Positions 46,589-55,720 of a stretch of DNA of 64,000 nucleotides are shown in pieces. A program made the translations under genes and the position numbers. The DNA is taken from NCBI GenBank assembly GCA_023391695.1, contig JAEWAK010000012.1, positions 124,001 through 188,000 on the forward strand, in the 5' to 3' direction. Under the pieces are notes generated by a model. That model searched no databases. It was given only the letters and a program-made list of their open reading frames with translations, and was not told the DNA's origin. This stretch comes from Bacillota bacterium. Lineage in GTDB: Bacteria > Bacillota > Clostridia > Lachnospirales > Lachnospiraceae. The first letter of the stretch is position 1; every line of letters starts with the position of its first letter.

Positions 46589-47212
46589 GGGAATCATATA
46601 CAGCAGTGCATTGCAGATACTTGCAGCCACATTGCTTCCGCCTTTTCGTCCCCTGGCTACTATATAAGGGATATCCGTCTGCATAATCAGTTCCTTGGCT
46701 TCCACCACATTTACAAAGCCTACCGGAACCCCGATGATAAGCTCCGGTTTTATTTTACCGGAACTGATCAGTTCATGGAGCCTTATCAGGGCAGTTGGGG
46801 CATTGCCAATGGCAAATATAAGTTTATTGTTTATCTGCGCCGCCGAATCCATACTAAGGGCAGCCCTTGTAATTCCTTTTTCTTTGGACAGGGCGGCGAT
46901 CTCCTCGTCTGCCATAAAGCAATATACTTCTCCGCCGAATCTGGCCAGAGATTTTTTATTGATTCCCGCCTTTCCCATGTTGGTATCCGTAACAATATCG
47001 GCTCCGTTTTTCAAAGCTTCCAGTGCTTTTTTCACCGCACCGTCGGAAAAACACAGATTGTCGGCATAATCAAAGTCTGCCGTTGTATGGATCACCCGCT
47101 TTATTATTGGTTTTTGTTCCGGATCCAGTTCTTTTTTCAGTTCTGTCTCAATGAGTTCAAAGCTTCTTTTTTCTATTTCTTCCGGTGGCAGGGTATCTGA
47201 CCTTATAATCAT
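46586..47212 (-). CDS. cbiC: Precorrin-8X / cobalt-precorrin-8 methylmutase
   Basis: This 208-aa protein moves the C11 methyl to C12, giving hydrogenobyrinate or its cobalt form. It starts IIRSDTLPPEEIEKRSFELI and has the catalytic His in KRVIHTTADFDYADNLCFS near residue 42. GADIVTDTNMGKAGINK lies near 75, and GVPVGFVNVVEAKE near 163. Its ATG overlaps the cobA stop (ATGA). It is the last gene of the cobalamin operon. The final codons (MIP, then TAG) run into the terminal repeat of a MITE, so the natural C-terminus may have been shortened or changed there. Confidence 0.96.
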   Translation of the reverse strand: MIIRSDTLPPEEIEKRSFELIETELKKELDPEQKPIIKRVIHTTADFDYADNLCFSDGAVKKALEALKNGADIVTDTNMGKAGINKKSLARFGGEVYCFMADEEIAALSKEKGITRAALSMDSAAQINNKLIFAIGNAPTALIRLHELISSGKIKPELIIGVPVGFVNVVEAKELIMQTDIPYIVARGRKGGSNVAASICNALLYMIP

Positions 47213-47736
47213 AATTCTATTCCCTTTCTTGCTGTTATATTTTTATCATAGGGATGTTTGATCTTCTTTATTTCCGATATATAATCCGCCTTTTCCAAAA
47301 ATAAGGGATCCGGATCCCGTCCGGTAAGCACCAGCTCCAGTTCCGGTATTTTATTTCGGATCAAGTCATCAATTACTTCCCGGTCTATCAGCCGGTACTT
47401 ATATGCCGCAGTTATCTCATCCAGTATCAGCAGGTCACATTCCCCTTCCTTTACCAGGTTAACGGCTTTCTGCAAATTTTCATTATGGAGTACGGTTATG
47501 GCTTCTTTCTCCTGGTCCGCCATGTTATTAAAAAAACCGTAATCTTTATTATTCCGTATTACTTTAATACCCGGAATCAGCGCCAGGCTGTCCAGCTCAC
47601 TTACCAGCCTTCCTTTCAGAAACTGGAGCAATACCACCTGCATTCCGCTGCCTGCCGCACGGACAGCCAGACCGATGGCGGCTGTTGTTTTGCCTTTGCC
47701 GTCTCCGCAGTAAACATGTATCAATCCCTGTCTCAT
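47209..47736 (-). CDS. cobA: Corrinoid adenosyltransferase (CobA/CobO/BtuR type)
   Basis: This 175-aa protein adds the 5'-deoxyadenosyl group to cob(I)yrinate diamide. The family signature HVYCGDGKGKTTAAIGLAVRAAG includes the P-loop at residues 7-20. KGRLVSELDSL and the Walker-B-like CDLLILDEITAAYKYRLI near 98 follow, and GRDPDPLFLEKADYISEI near 140. It overlaps cbiC by 4 nt and follows cbiP by 13 nt. The AGAGAGGTAAGT site lies at the end of cbiP. This enzyme serves the de novo pathway and scavenging. Confidence 0.95.
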   Translation of the reverse strand: MRQGLIHVYCGDGKGKTTAAIGLAVRAAGSGMQVVLLQFLKGRLVSELDSLALIPGIKVIRNNKDYGFFNNMADQEKEAITVLHNENLQKAVNLVKEGECDLLILDEITAAYKYRLIDREVIDDLIRNKIPELELVLTGRDPDPLFLEKADYISEIKKIKHPYDKNITARKGIEL

Positions 47737-47749
47737 ACTTACCTCTCTT

Positions 47750-49348
47750 TCACTCTTCCTCTTCCAAAATCCGGTAGATTAATTCCATATCCAGGTTGTT
47801 CCGGACCGTATCTGCCAGTTTGTCATACTGCAGTTCCTTATAGGTTTTCAGATCAACGGATTTGACCTGGCTATAGGGCAGGCCATTTTGTTTAAAGAGG
47901 GTTTTCACGATTCCTTCCAGAAATTCTTCACTGTCAAAAATACCATGGACATAGGTCCCAAGCACATTTTCCAGAAAATAACCGTCTGTTTTATAATTCC
48001 CGTCTGTTTTATAATTCCCGTCTGCTTTATTATTCCCGTCTGCTTTATTATTTCCTTCCTCTTTTGCTTTCCTTTCCTCTCCTGCTGTTAACCGGTCCGA
48101 GATAAGGGACAGGTAACTGCCCTTACCCTGCTCCGTTACACTGGAAACGCCCATATGGATTTCATAGCCCTCAATACAGGTGCCGCTTAATAAAGCAAGT
48201 TCTCCGCCTATGGTGTTGATATGGCCTGACACCCGGGTACGGACCTTTTCTTCTTCAAATACGGTTTCGATGGGAAGCAGCCCCATTCCCTCCATACTGC
48301 CGGAAGCTTCCACATGGTATGGATCGCTTAATTTTTCTCCCAGCATCTGATAACCGCCGCAGATTCCAAGGATTATCCTGCCCCTTGCCGCCTTCTGCTT
48401 TACAGCGGCTTCCAGGCCGTTCTGCCGCATCCAGTTCAGATCCTGCATGGTGCTTTTTGTGCCCGGGATAATAATCATGTCCGGGTCTTTTAACTCCGAA
48501 ACACTTGTAACATAACGCAGGGATACTCCTTCCATATGCTCCAGGGAATTAAAATCGGTAAAATTGGAAATACGGGGTAATTTTATGACCGCAATATCCA
48601 CCACCCCTGTCCTGGCACTTTGGTCAAATCGTTCCGCCAGGCTGTCTTCGTCATCAATATCCAGATATACATAGGGTATGACTCCGGCTACCTCTTTTCC
48701 GCTTATATCCTTTAACATGTCAAGTCCCGGCTCCAGTATGGATTTATCTCCCCGGAATTTATTAATGACAGTGGCTTTCACCCTTGCCTTTTCATCTTCC
48801 TCAAGAAGCAGCAGGGTTCCCGCTAACTGGGCAAACACACCGCCCCTGTCGATATCTCCCACTAAAAGCACCGGTGCATTGGCAAGCTTTGCCATGCCCA
48901 TATTGACGATATCTTCACTCTTTAAGTTGATTTCCGCAGGGCTCCCGGCACCTTCTATAACGATAATATCATAGTCTTCCTCCAGTTTACGGTAGGCATT
49001 CATAATATCCGGTACCAAGTTCCTTTTGTATTTGAAATAATCCGCGGCTTTCATATTGCCCCTGACTTCACCGTTTACAATAACCTGGGAACCCACATCG
49101 GTAGTCGGCTTAAGCAGTATAGGATTCATAAGTACGGACGGCTTAATCCCGCAGGCTTCCGCCTGCATCACCTGGGCACGCCCCATCTCCAGCCCTTCCT
49201 CCGTTATAAAGGAATTCAGGGCCATATTCTGGGATTTAAAGGGTGCCACCTTATACCCGTCCTGCTTAAATATCCTGCAAAGTCCTGCCGCTACCAGACT
49301 CTTTCCCACATTGGACATGGTCCCCTGTATCATGATCGCTTTTGCCAT
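47750..49348 (-). CDS. cbiP: Cobyric acid synthase
   Basis: This 532-aa protein amidates adenosyl-cobyrinate a,c-diamide at b, d, e and g positions using glutamine and ATP. The N-terminal ATPase begins [20 protein letters not shown] with KSQNMALNS near residue 40. The C-terminal class I amidotransferase has its Cys in [10 protein letters not shown] near 330 and His in GTYVHGIFD near 475. Just before that His a loop is enlarged by a Lys/Asn/Asp/Gly-rich stretch made of 6-residue repeats ([12 protein letters not shown]; four units, bases about 47980-48060). The family normally has about 500 aa. A GGAGG site precedes the ATG. Confidence 0.96.
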   Translation of the reverse strand: MAKAIMIQGTMSNVGKSLVAAGLCRIFKQDGYKVAPFKSQNMALNSFITEEGLEMGRAQVMQAEACGIKPSVLMNPILLKPTTDVGSQVIVNGEVRGNMKAADYFKYKRNLVPDIMNAYRKLEEDYDIIVIEGAGSPAEINLKSEDIVNMGMAKLANAPVLLVGDIDRGGVFAQLAGTLLLLEEDEKARVKATVINKFRGDKSILEPGLDMLKDISGKEVAGVIPYVYLDIDDEDSLAERFDQSARTGVVDIAVIKLPRISNFTDFNSLEHMEGVSLRYVTSVSELKDPDMIIIPGTKSTMQDLNWMRQNGLEAAVKQKAARGRIILGICGGYQMLGEKLSDPYHVEASGSMEGMGLLPIETVFEEEKVRTRVSGHINTIGGELALLSGTCIEGYEIHMGVSSVTEQGKGSYLSLISDRLTAGEERKAKEEGNNKADGNNKADGNYKTDGNYKTDGYFLENVLGTYVHGIFDSEEFLEGIVKTLFKQNGLPYSQVKSVDLKTYKELQYDKLADTVRNNLDMELIYRILEEEE

Positions 49349-49492
49349 ATTTCCTCCTTTCTCCTTGCTGAAACTTATCTTCTGTTATTAGTTTACTGGT
49401 TATATAATCCTATGTGATAGTTTCCGTTCAGCCTTACGGCTTCATAACAACTTTTGACCGCCTGACATCTTGATTACCGGATGTGAGTGGCT

Positions 49493-50545
49493 TTATATTT
49501 CTATCATCTTTACGATATTTTCTATTCCCTTAATCAGGATTTCGTTTTCCCTGTGGTTTTTCACGGCGATCCGGTAGTATTCCTTACTTAAACCGTTATA
49601 ATTGCCGCACTGCCGTATCAGAATCCCTTTCCCTAACAGTTCGTCATAAAGGGTTTCCCTGCTTTTAAATAATATATAGTTGGCAGAAGGTTTAAAAACC
49701 TTTAGTCCCAGGTCCTGCAGGCTGTCATATAAGTACTTCCTCTCCCGGTGGATCAGTGCTTTCGTCTCAAGGCGGTAGGACTCCTCTTTTAAGGCTTCTT
49801 TTCCTGCAATCTGGGCCGGTACGGACACATTCCAGGCAGGCCCTGTGGCAGACATAAGTTTTAACAGTGTTGTATTGCCGCACAAACCGTAGCCCAGCCT
49901 CAGTCCGGCCATAGCGTAAAATTTGGTAAAGGCTTTTAACAGAAATATCTTATCATTATCCGCCAGATATTTCTTCAGGGAATATTCTTCCCCCCCGTCA
50001 ATAAAATCCATAAAACATTCATCCATGACCAGGAAAATATCATATCTTAAGCACTGTTCCACTATTTCTTTTAAAAGTTCAGGCGGTATAAGGCTGCCGG
50101 TGGGGTTATTCGGGCTGCACAAGAATAACAGGTCCAGGGTTCCATCCAGCTCATTTAGTAACTGCCCGGTAACACGATAATCCTCCTGTTCCCTTAAATA
50201 GCAGTATTCCACTTTACTCCCCGCTTCCCTTAAGGCTTTTTCATACTCGGAGAAGGCCGGAGCCGTAACCATGGCTTTCTTAGGTTTTAAGGCATAACAT
50301 AACCGGAAAATTAAATCCGAGGCACCGTTTCCGCAAAGGATAAAATCCCCGTCCACCTGCTCAAAATCACTGATGGCAGATATAAGCCCGCTGCAACGGT
50401 CATCCGGATATAATGCAAAAGAATCCGTATTTGTAATAAGGGCTTTCCTTACCCCCTCCGGCAGTCCGAGGGGATTGGTATTAACGGAAAAATCCCAGTT
50501 TACCTGTTTGTCGTAGATTTCACCGCCGTGCCTGTATTGCTCCAT
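49493..50545 (-). CDS. cobD: Threonine-phosphate decarboxylase (CobD-like PLP enzyme)
   Basis: This 350-aa class I/II aminotransferase-fold enzyme is placed in the cobalamin operon. It starts MEQYRHGGEIYD, then DFSVNTNPLGLPEGV, a start characteristic of Salmonella-type CobD. The PLP lysine is in LLKAFTKFYAMAGLRLGYG near residue 215, and the SPNNPTGSLIP motif lies near 145. CobD decarboxylates L-threonine-O-3-phosphate to aminopropanol phosphate for the nucleotide loop. Histidinol-phosphate aminotransferases are close relatives, but context and N-terminus favour CobD. The ATG at 50545 follows GGAGG by 5 nt. A 144-nt gap to cbiP holds a fragment of the 54.4-kb MITE. Confidence 0.9.
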   Translation of the reverse strand: MEQYRHGGEIYDKQVNWDFSVNTNPLGLPEGVRKALITNTDSFALYPDDRCSGLISAISDFEQVDGDFILCGNGASDLIFRLCYALKPKKAMVTAPAFSEYEKALREAGSKVEYCYLREQEDYRVTGQLLNELDGTLDLLFLCSPNNPTGSLIPPELLKEIVEQCLRYDIFLVMDECFMDFIDGGEEYSLKKYLADNDKIFLLKAFTKFYAMAGLRLGYGLCGNTTLLKLMSATGPAWNVSVPAQIAGKEALKEESYRLETKALIHRERKYLYDSLQDLGLKVFKPSANYILFKSRETLYDELLGKGILIRQCGNYNGLSKEYYRIAVKNHRENEILIKGIENIVKMIEI

Positions 50546-50663
50546 AATTTCCTCCAATCCGCATATTCTGCCCGATTACCAAAATTTCCGGTACCGGTCA
50601 AGTCTGGTATTCCCATTCCGCTTTGCTGCGGCTCTAACCGATTATGCAGCTATGCTGTTCCGT

Positions 50664-51644
50664 TTATGCTATCATTGCCGCTGCGAGCAGCTTTAATAAT
50701 ATCAGCAGTATTACGGCCAGAAAGGATACGGCATATAACAGCCGGTTCACCCTTTTGATATCTTCCGCTTCAATCGGCCTGGTATCATCCCCTATGGTGG
50801 GCTTTTTGTGAAGTTTGCCAAAATAATAGGCATCTCCGGCAAGTTTAAGCCCCATTGCTCCGGCACAGACGGCTTCCGTCTGGGCGGAATTGGGGCTGGC
50901 ATGGTTTCGTTTATCCCGTCTGTAAATCCGTATTGCCCCTTTTAAATCAAGCCCTGCAAAGGGACAGGCCATGATCATAAGGGATGCGGATATCCTGGCG
51001 GGGATATAATTCACTAAATCATCCAATTTTGCCGCAGCTCTTCCAAAATACAGATAAGTATCGTTTTTATAGCCAATCATGGAATCCATGGTATTTACCG
51101 CTTTATAGAAGAAGCCCAAAACCGGGCCTCCGACTGCCAGATAAATCATGGGTGCAATTACCCCGTCCGAGGTATTTTCGGCAACGGTTTCAACGGCTGC
51201 CCTGGCTACCCCTGCTTCATCCAGATTATCCGTATCCCGGCCCACAATCATGGACACGTTATACCTGGCTTCTTTCAGATCCTTATTTTTAAGGGAATGA
51301 TACACCCGCATACTTTCCGTCTTAAGGCATTTCGTAGCCAGTATCTGATAACACATGATACTTTCTGCCGCAAAACCCAGCCAGGGAATAGAACGGTAAA
51401 GCAGATATAAAAGCAGGAGCGGAACCAGTGAGGATACGGCAAGAATCAGTATTACCAGGACAGCTCCGCCGGCAACCAGGCTTTTCGGTGTGCTTTTAAA
51501 ACATTTCCTCACCAGTTTTTCGGTCTTTCCGATCAGGCTTCCGATGAAACGTATCGGATGGGGCAGCCAGTAGGGATCACCAAAAATAAGGTCCAGTATG
51601 TAGCCTGCCGCAAATGCGGCAATGGAATAATATATCAGGTCCAT
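50664..51644 (-). CDS. cbiB: Adenosylcobinamide-phosphate synthase CbiB
   Basis: This 326-aa membrane protein joins cobyric acid with aminopropanol phosphate. It begins AAFAAGYILDLIFGDPYWLP, followed by HPIRFIG, the family signature. ETVAENTSDGVIAPM lies near residue 153, with a substrate loop including NTMDSMIGYKND, and SPNSAQTEAVCAGAMGLKLA near 248. There are about five hydrophobic segments. It overlaps the end of cobC by 10 nt. The partner CobD-like enzyme follows after a 118-nt gap. Named cbiB here to separate it from the PLP enzyme, since naming differs between species. Confidence 0.95.
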   Translation of the reverse strand: MDLIYYSIAAFAAGYILDLIFGDPYWLPHPIRFIGSLIGKTEKLVRKCFKSTPKSLVAGGAVLVILILAVSSLVPLLLLYLLYRSIPWLGFAAESIMCYQILATKCLKTESMRVYHSLKNKDLKEARYNVSMIVGRDTDNLDEAGVARAAVETVAENTSDGVIAPMIYLAVGGPVLGFFYKAVNTMDSMIGYKNDTYLYFGRAAAKLDDLVNYIPARISASLMIMACPFAGLDLKGAIRIYRRDKRNHASPNSAQTEAVCAGAMGLKLAGDAYYFGKLHKKPTIGDDTRPIEAEDIKRVNRLLYAVSFLAVILLILLKLLAAAMIA

Positions 51645-52453
51645 CCTCCCGTACCTCCTAATTTTCCTAAAACTTTAATATTTCTGTAATCTATGACCGG
51701 TTTCTCTGTGGCCGGTTTGTTCTTATCGGCTTTCTGCCCATTTGGTCTGTCCTGTCCCTGCCTGTCTTCATCGGGTCTCTTCTTATTCCCTTCAGTCCCA
51801 GCCGATCTTTCCTCATCCAGTTTCTTCTTACACCCTTCAGTCCCGGCCGTTCTTTCTTCAGCCGGTTTCTTCTCATCCGGTTTTCCCTTTGATTTAACAC
51901 TTTCCGGTTTATCCGCTACCAGTTCGCACAGATAACCTTCCCCGTTCTTTAGCTGCCAGTCATAGAAGGCTTTTTCCGGCATGCCGTACTTTTCTAAAAT
52001 TGCCATTATGGTACCTCCGTGGACAATCAGGGTAATTTCCTTATTCTCACAGGCTTTTATAATCCTTCCAAAAGCTTCCTGACAGCGTTTCTTAAAGCCT
52101 TCCGGCTCCTCACCGGAGGGAAATTTCATTTTTCCGTTACTGTCAATCCATTTCTGGTAATTCTCGTTTCCTGCTAATTCCAGATAATTTTTATTTTCAA
52201 ATTCCCCAAAGTCACATTCCTTTAAACCATCACAAAGAATATATTCTTTACCGGGATAAATCAGTTCCGCTGTTTCAATACACCGCCTTAAGGGGCTGAC
52301 ATAAACCATATCCGCCTCCGGATACCGGCCTGCTTTTACATAGTCCCTGATCTGTTCCAGGCCCTCACCGCATAAGGGCTCGTCCGTCAGGCCGATATAC
52401 CGTTTTTCCTTATTTCCTGCTGTCATCCCATGCCGGATTAAGATTATCTTCAT
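51635..52453 (-). CDS. cobC: Histidine-phosphatase CobC (alpha-ribazole phosphatase) with charged C-terminal tail
   Basis: This 272-aa protein starts with the histidine-phosphatase motif LIRHGMTAGNKEKRYIG (His9) and has the second His in LIVHGGTIMAIL near residue 147. The family is about 200 aa; here residues about 185-255 are a Lys/Glu/Asp/Gly-rich tail with repeats (EERTAGTEGCKKK, EERSAGTEGNKKR). It would remove phosphate from alpha-ribazole phosphate or adenosylcobalamin 5'-phosphate. The ATG at 52453 has GGGAG upstream and a GTGCGC/GCGCAC hairpin before it. Its end overlaps cbiB by 10 nt, so the tail is translated through to cbiB. Confidence 0.9.
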   Translation of the reverse strand: MKIILIRHGMTAGNKEKRYIGLTDEPLCGEGLEQIRDYVKAGRYPEADMVYVSPLRRCIETAELIYPGKEYILCDGLKECDFGEFENKNYLELAGNENYQKWIDSNGKMKFPSGEEPEGFKKRCQEAFGRIIKACENKEITLIVHGGTIMAILEKYGMPEKAFYDWQLKNGEGYLCELVADKPESVKSKGKPDEKKPAEERTAGTEGCKKKLDEERSAGTEGNKKRPDEDRQGQDRPNGQKADKNKPATEKPVIDYRNIKVLGKLGGTGGWT

Positions 52454-52520
52454 TTTAACTCCCATCTGTGCGCTCCGGCGCACGTACAAATCAGGATGTT
52501 AAAAAACTGCTTTTGTTTTT

Positions 52521-52988
52521 TCAACGTATTTTCATCCCCAATCCGCATACAATTCTTACAACACTTGTGGAACAGGCTGCCAGCCTGCATAAACAGCGCC
52601 CTACGTTTTCCCGGTAAATCCGGTCCGATCTGTCCATGGGAACGATTCCGTATCCCACCTCATTACAGATAATCACCGCAGAAGGGTTTTTGACGATCAG
52701 TTCTTCCATAACCGTTTCCGCCTTATGCAAAGGATCTGAAAAAACCTTTTCTTTCAGGTCAGGATAAGAACGGAAATCGATTTCATGTAAATCCGACTCT
52801 CTCTCCGTACCCTCTGTCAAAAGACGTTTCAGGAACAAATGCAGATGGTTTATAACAGGCCTTGTTAACAAATCCTCCAGGGAACAGTCCGCCCCGTCAC
52901 AGATATCCTTACTGTCCCTTGCCAACCCCTTTGTGTCACATACAAATTTAAGTTTTCCCTGGCTGATGCCGCCGATATATAATTCCAT
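52521..52988 (-). CDS. Short CobU-like protein with degenerate P-loop
   Basis: This 155-aa protein resembles adenosylcobinamide kinase/guanylyltransferase. The C-terminal half is canonical (VIICNEVGYGIVPMDRSDRI, then NVGRCLCRLAA and VVRIVCGLGMKIR), matching the CobU segment NEVGxGIVP. The N-terminus (LYIGGISQGKLKFV) stands where the GGxRSGKS P-loop should be, but the GKS part is lost (GKLK), and the guanylyl-accepting His motif is absent. It probably cannot act as a kinase alone. A complete-looking CobU lies two genes upstream. It may be a partner or regulator, or bind the corrinoid. Confidence 0.7.
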   Translation of the reverse strand: MELYIGGISQGKLKFVCDTKGLARDSKDICDGADCSLEDLLTRPVINHLHLFLKRLLTEGTERESDLHEIDFRSYPDLKEKVFSDPLHKAETVMEELIVKNPSAVIICNEVGYGIVPMDRSDRIYRENVGRCLCRLAACSTSVVRIVCGLGMKIR

Positions 52989-53040
52989 TTCGTCCTCCTT
53001 TTCAAAGGTATCTGATGTTATCTTGAGTTATGCCATCCAT

Positions 53041-53796
53041 TCACAGGATTACCGCCACCCCGGCCGCCATGGCCAGTTCGCATACCTGTAAGAAAAATCC
53101 GGCCAGGTCTCCCGTAATGCCCCCGAACTGCCGATAGGAAACCCGCCTGTAATACCCAAAAACAAGAACTGCAATTAACAAAAGAGCAATTCCCCCTTTT
53201 CCATCCACATAAACCATGGCACCTGCACAGGCCAGAATAATGACACCTAACAGAATGCCGGTAATTTTCCTGTGGGCGGCAGAAGAAAAAGCATATAAAA
53301 GCCCTTCCTTTTTGGCGGACCGTAATAATACCAGTGCCAGTCCGCTGAATGCCCTGGATAAAATAAAGCCCAAGCTTATAAGGAGGTAGGCCTTGAGACT
53401 TTTCAATTCCGTCAGGGCTCCGAAATACAGGATAAAATACATACTTAAGCCGATTACGGCAAAGGCTCCCGTATGAGGGTCTTTTAAGATCTCCAGCTTC
53501 CGCTCCCGGGACTGGTAGGAGCTTAGGGCATCTACCGTATCGGCAAACCCGTCCAGATGGATCCCTCCGGATACAAGAACCGGAATAGACAGGGCTATGG
53601 CCGACCGCAGGAAACTTCCAAAACCGAAAGCATTGGAAAGCCACCACCAGCCGCATAAAAGTCCGCCGATTACAACTCCGATGAAGGGGAAAAAAATCAG
53701 GGAATATTTCATGTTTTTCTCATTCCACTCGACTCTTGGCATAGGTATTTTGGAATAAGTGGAAAATGCTATTATCAATGATTTTAACAGGCTCAT
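53041..53796 (-). CDS. cobS: Adenosylcobinamide-GDP ribazoletransferase (cobalamin synthase)
   Basis: This 251-aa integral membrane protein joins adenosylcobinamide-GDP with alpha-ribazole. It starts MSLLKSLIIAFSTYSKIPMP and has FFPFIGVVIGGLL near 33. The conserved acidic motif GGIHLDGFADTVDALSS lies near residue 77, with KDPHTGAFAVIGL near 105. It has six or so hydrophobic helices. Its ATG at 53796 overlaps the cobU stop (ATGA), and AAGGAGGGG lies at the end of cobU. A second open frame on the same strand at 53018-53656 is a shadow and is not listed. Confidence 0.95.
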   Translation of the reverse strand: MSLLKSLIIAFSTYSKIPMPRVEWNEKNMKYSLIFFPFIGVVIGGLLCGWWWLSNAFGFGSFLRSAIALSIPVLVSGGIHLDGFADTVDALSSYQSRERKLEILKDPHTGAFAVIGLSMYFILYFGALTELKSLKAYLLISLGFILSRAFSGLALVLLRSAKKEGLLYAFSSAAHRKITGILLGVIILACAGAMVYVDGKGGIALLLIAVLVFGYYRRVSYRQFGGITGDLAGFFLQVCELAMAAGVAVIL

Positions 53797-54335
53797 AGAA
53801 TATCCCCTCCTTTCTGGCATACCGGTATTTTGCATACCACTTCATATACACAGGATGCAAGGCCGGCAATGCGGCAGTTTATTTCACCCAAAAGTCTTAT
53901 GTACCGGTTGGTTTCTTCATAGGGAGAACCATGATCGGAAAATACCTCATTGGATACGATAATTACATGCTCACAGGCCGAAGCCAGACAGGCTATGCCT
54001 TCAAGTATTTCCTCACATACCGGCGCATTTGCGTTAGCTTTAAGTAAGCCGGCCTCACTATACATCTCGTTCGCCAGGAGGTTTGACATGCATTCCAATA
54101 AAACAACGGGGGAATTCTTTATATCCGCCCCCTTTAAATTGGTATAGCATTCCAGGGTATTAAAACCTTTATCCTTGCGCTGGTTTTGATGCCTGGCTAT
54201 CCTTTGGAGGCTTTCCCCATCCTGGGGCATCATGGTGGCAATATATAATAGATCCTTACTTTTAAGTTTTACAGCCAGGTTTTCCGCATATTCCGACTTT
54301 CCGCTTCCGCTGCCGCCGGTAATTAATATAATCAT
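53793..54335 (-). CDS. cobU: Adenosylcobinamide kinase/guanylyltransferase CobU
   Basis: This 180-aa protein has the CobU P-loop ITGGSGSGKSEYAE at residues 5-18, the IATMMPQDGE segment and the guanylyl-accepting His in RIARHQNQRKDKGFNTLEC near 52. VVLLECMSNLLANEM lies near 80. It phosphorylates adenosylcobinamide and transfers GMP from GTP. The C-terminal part has NEVFSDHG instead of the usual NEVGxGIVP; that canonical segment is found in the separate short CobU-like gene two positions downstream. The ATG at 54335 follows AGAGG by 5 nt. It overlaps cobS by 4 nt. The upstream gap to cobT contains a MITE. Confidence 0.9.
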   Translation of the reverse strand: MIILITGGSGSGKSEYAENLAVKLKSKDLLYIATMMPQDGESLQRIARHQNQRKDKGFNTLECYTNLKGADIKNSPVVLLECMSNLLANEMYSEAGLLKANANAPVCEEILEGIACLASACEHVIIVSNEVFSDHGSPYEETNRYIRLLGEINCRIAGLASCVYEVVCKIPVCQKGGDIL

Positions 54336-54413
54336 AGTCGCCTCTTTCTTCCGCCTTGCCTCAGTGCAAATATCAGGCACTGAATATTAAGGGAAACTTA
54401 TACAAAACAGTAC

Positions 54414-54576
54414 TAGTGTGCTGACCGCCTGACATCTTGGCCAATGGCTTGCCTGAATTTCCATCTGCCGCGTTGTCGTCGGTCAGCGTAGCCGCCGCTA
54501 CGCTTCCTTCCTCCGCCTTGCAGACTGAAAATTCATTCTGCGCCATTAGACCAAGTGCCAAGCGGTCAGCACACTA
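54414..54576. mobile_element. 163-bp MITE-like element between cobT and cobU
   Basis: TAGTGTGCTGACCGC at the left end is perfectly inverted at the right end (15 bp). CTTGG/CCAAG and AGCGTAGC/GCTACGCT pair inside. The ends include TA. TGACCGCCTGACATCTTG recurs at 49456-49473, a likely fragment of another copy. Confidence 0.75.
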
Positions 54577-54621
54577 ATTTCTTCCCTGGTATATTCTGAC
54601 GCCGACGCACCGTCCCATGTT

Positions 54622-55707
54622 CTATATCGTTTCAAACCTCTCATATGCCTTGACCTGGATGTCTTCAAAGGTGGAATTAAAATGGTATACCTTTAACACC
54701 ATATCCAACAGGGGGAATAAAAGGGCAGTACCGGTGCCTTCCCCCAATGCCAGGTTGCCGTAGATGACCGGGGAAAGCCCTAATTCATCCATGATCCGTA
54801 CACTGGCCGGTTCTTTGCTCATATGGGAAGGTATCATATATTTTACTGCCTCCCTGTTTATCCTGGCTGCAATCAAAGCTGCCACGGAAGATATGACACC
54901 GTCAATCACTATGGGGATACCGTACTTAAGCCCTCCCAGATAAAGGCCGGTTATTCCCGCAATGTCATATCCCCCCAGTTTAGCCAGCACTTCTGCCGGA
55001 TCGTTTGGATCCGGCCGGTTAATACGGACCGCTTCTTCTATGACGCGTATCTTTCTGTCCAGCCCCTCCCCGGATAATCCGGCTCCCTTGCCTGTTACTT
55101 CCCCTACGGGCAGGTTTAGCAAGACACTGGCAACCGCACTGCTGGTAGTCGTATTTCCTATGCCCATCTCACCTGTCCCGATGATCCGGTACCCCTCACT
55201 TTTCAGCTCTTTTACTACATCAATGCCGGTTTGTATGGCTTTTTCGGCCTGTTCCCCGGTCATGGCCGGGCCTTTTGCTATATTGCCTGTTCCGTAACTT
55301 ATTTTTTTATTCAGTACCCCGTCTATCTGTAAATCCCGTTCAATCCCAAGGTCTACGGGTATAACTGCCGCCCCGGCAGCCATGGCCATCCGGTTGATGC
55401 TGGCAATCCCTCTGGCGAAGTTTTCCGTTACAATAGCCGTGACGGAACTGTCGGTCTGGGTTACCTGTTCCTTTACCACACCGTTGTCACTGCACATGAT
55501 TACAACAGCCTTTTTACCGATATCCACCAGTTCCCTGCCCTGAATGCCTGCAATTTTAATTATGATATCTTCAAACAGCCCTAAACTCCCGATGGGTTTC
55601 GCGATACTGTCCCAATGTTTTTTGCAGGCAGCCATGGCTGAAAGGTCTATATTACTCACCATATCATTTCTTTCTGAATTATCCTGTTTCTCTGTTTGTT
55701 TGATCAT
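54622..55707 (-). CDS. cobT: Nicotinate-nucleotide--dimethylbenzimidazole phosphoribosyltransferase
   Basis: This 361-aa protein makes alpha-ribazole phosphate for the lower ligand. It has HWDSIAKPIGSLG near residue 32 and VVIMCSDNGVVKEQVTQTDS near 65. GTGEMGIGNTTTSSAVASVL lies near 170, and the catalytic Glu is in LALGEGTGTALLFP near 330. The start is uncertain: ATG at 55707 lies 13 nt after the cbiA stop with AAAGGATAGGA upstream and gives a normal length, whereas ATG at 55662 would give 346 aa. Reading further upstream would run into cbiA. Confidence 0.94.
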   Translation of the reverse strand: MIKQTEKQDNSERNDMVSNIDLSAMAACKKHWDSIAKPIGSLGLFEDIIIKIAGIQGRELVDIGKKAVVIMCSDNGVVKEQVTQTDSSVTAIVTENFARGIASINRMAMAAGAAVIPVDLGIERDLQIDGVLNKKISYGTGNIAKGPAMTGEQAEKAIQTGIDVVKELKSEGYRIIGTGEMGIGNTTTSSAVASVLLNLPVGEVTGKGAGLSGEGLDRKIRVIEEAVRINRPDPNDPAEVLAKLGGYDIAGITGLYLGGLKYGIPIVIDGVISSVAALIAARINREAVKYMIPSHMSKEPASVRIMDELGLSPVIYGNLALGEGTGTALLFPLLDMVLKVYHFNSTFEDIQVKAYERFETI

Positions 55708-55720
55708 ACCAAAAATATTC

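Noticed and set aside
53018..53656. 212-codon frame overlapping cobS
   Set aside because: It is a shadow in another frame of the well-supported cobS gene and translates to Cys/Arg/Gly-rich nonsense.
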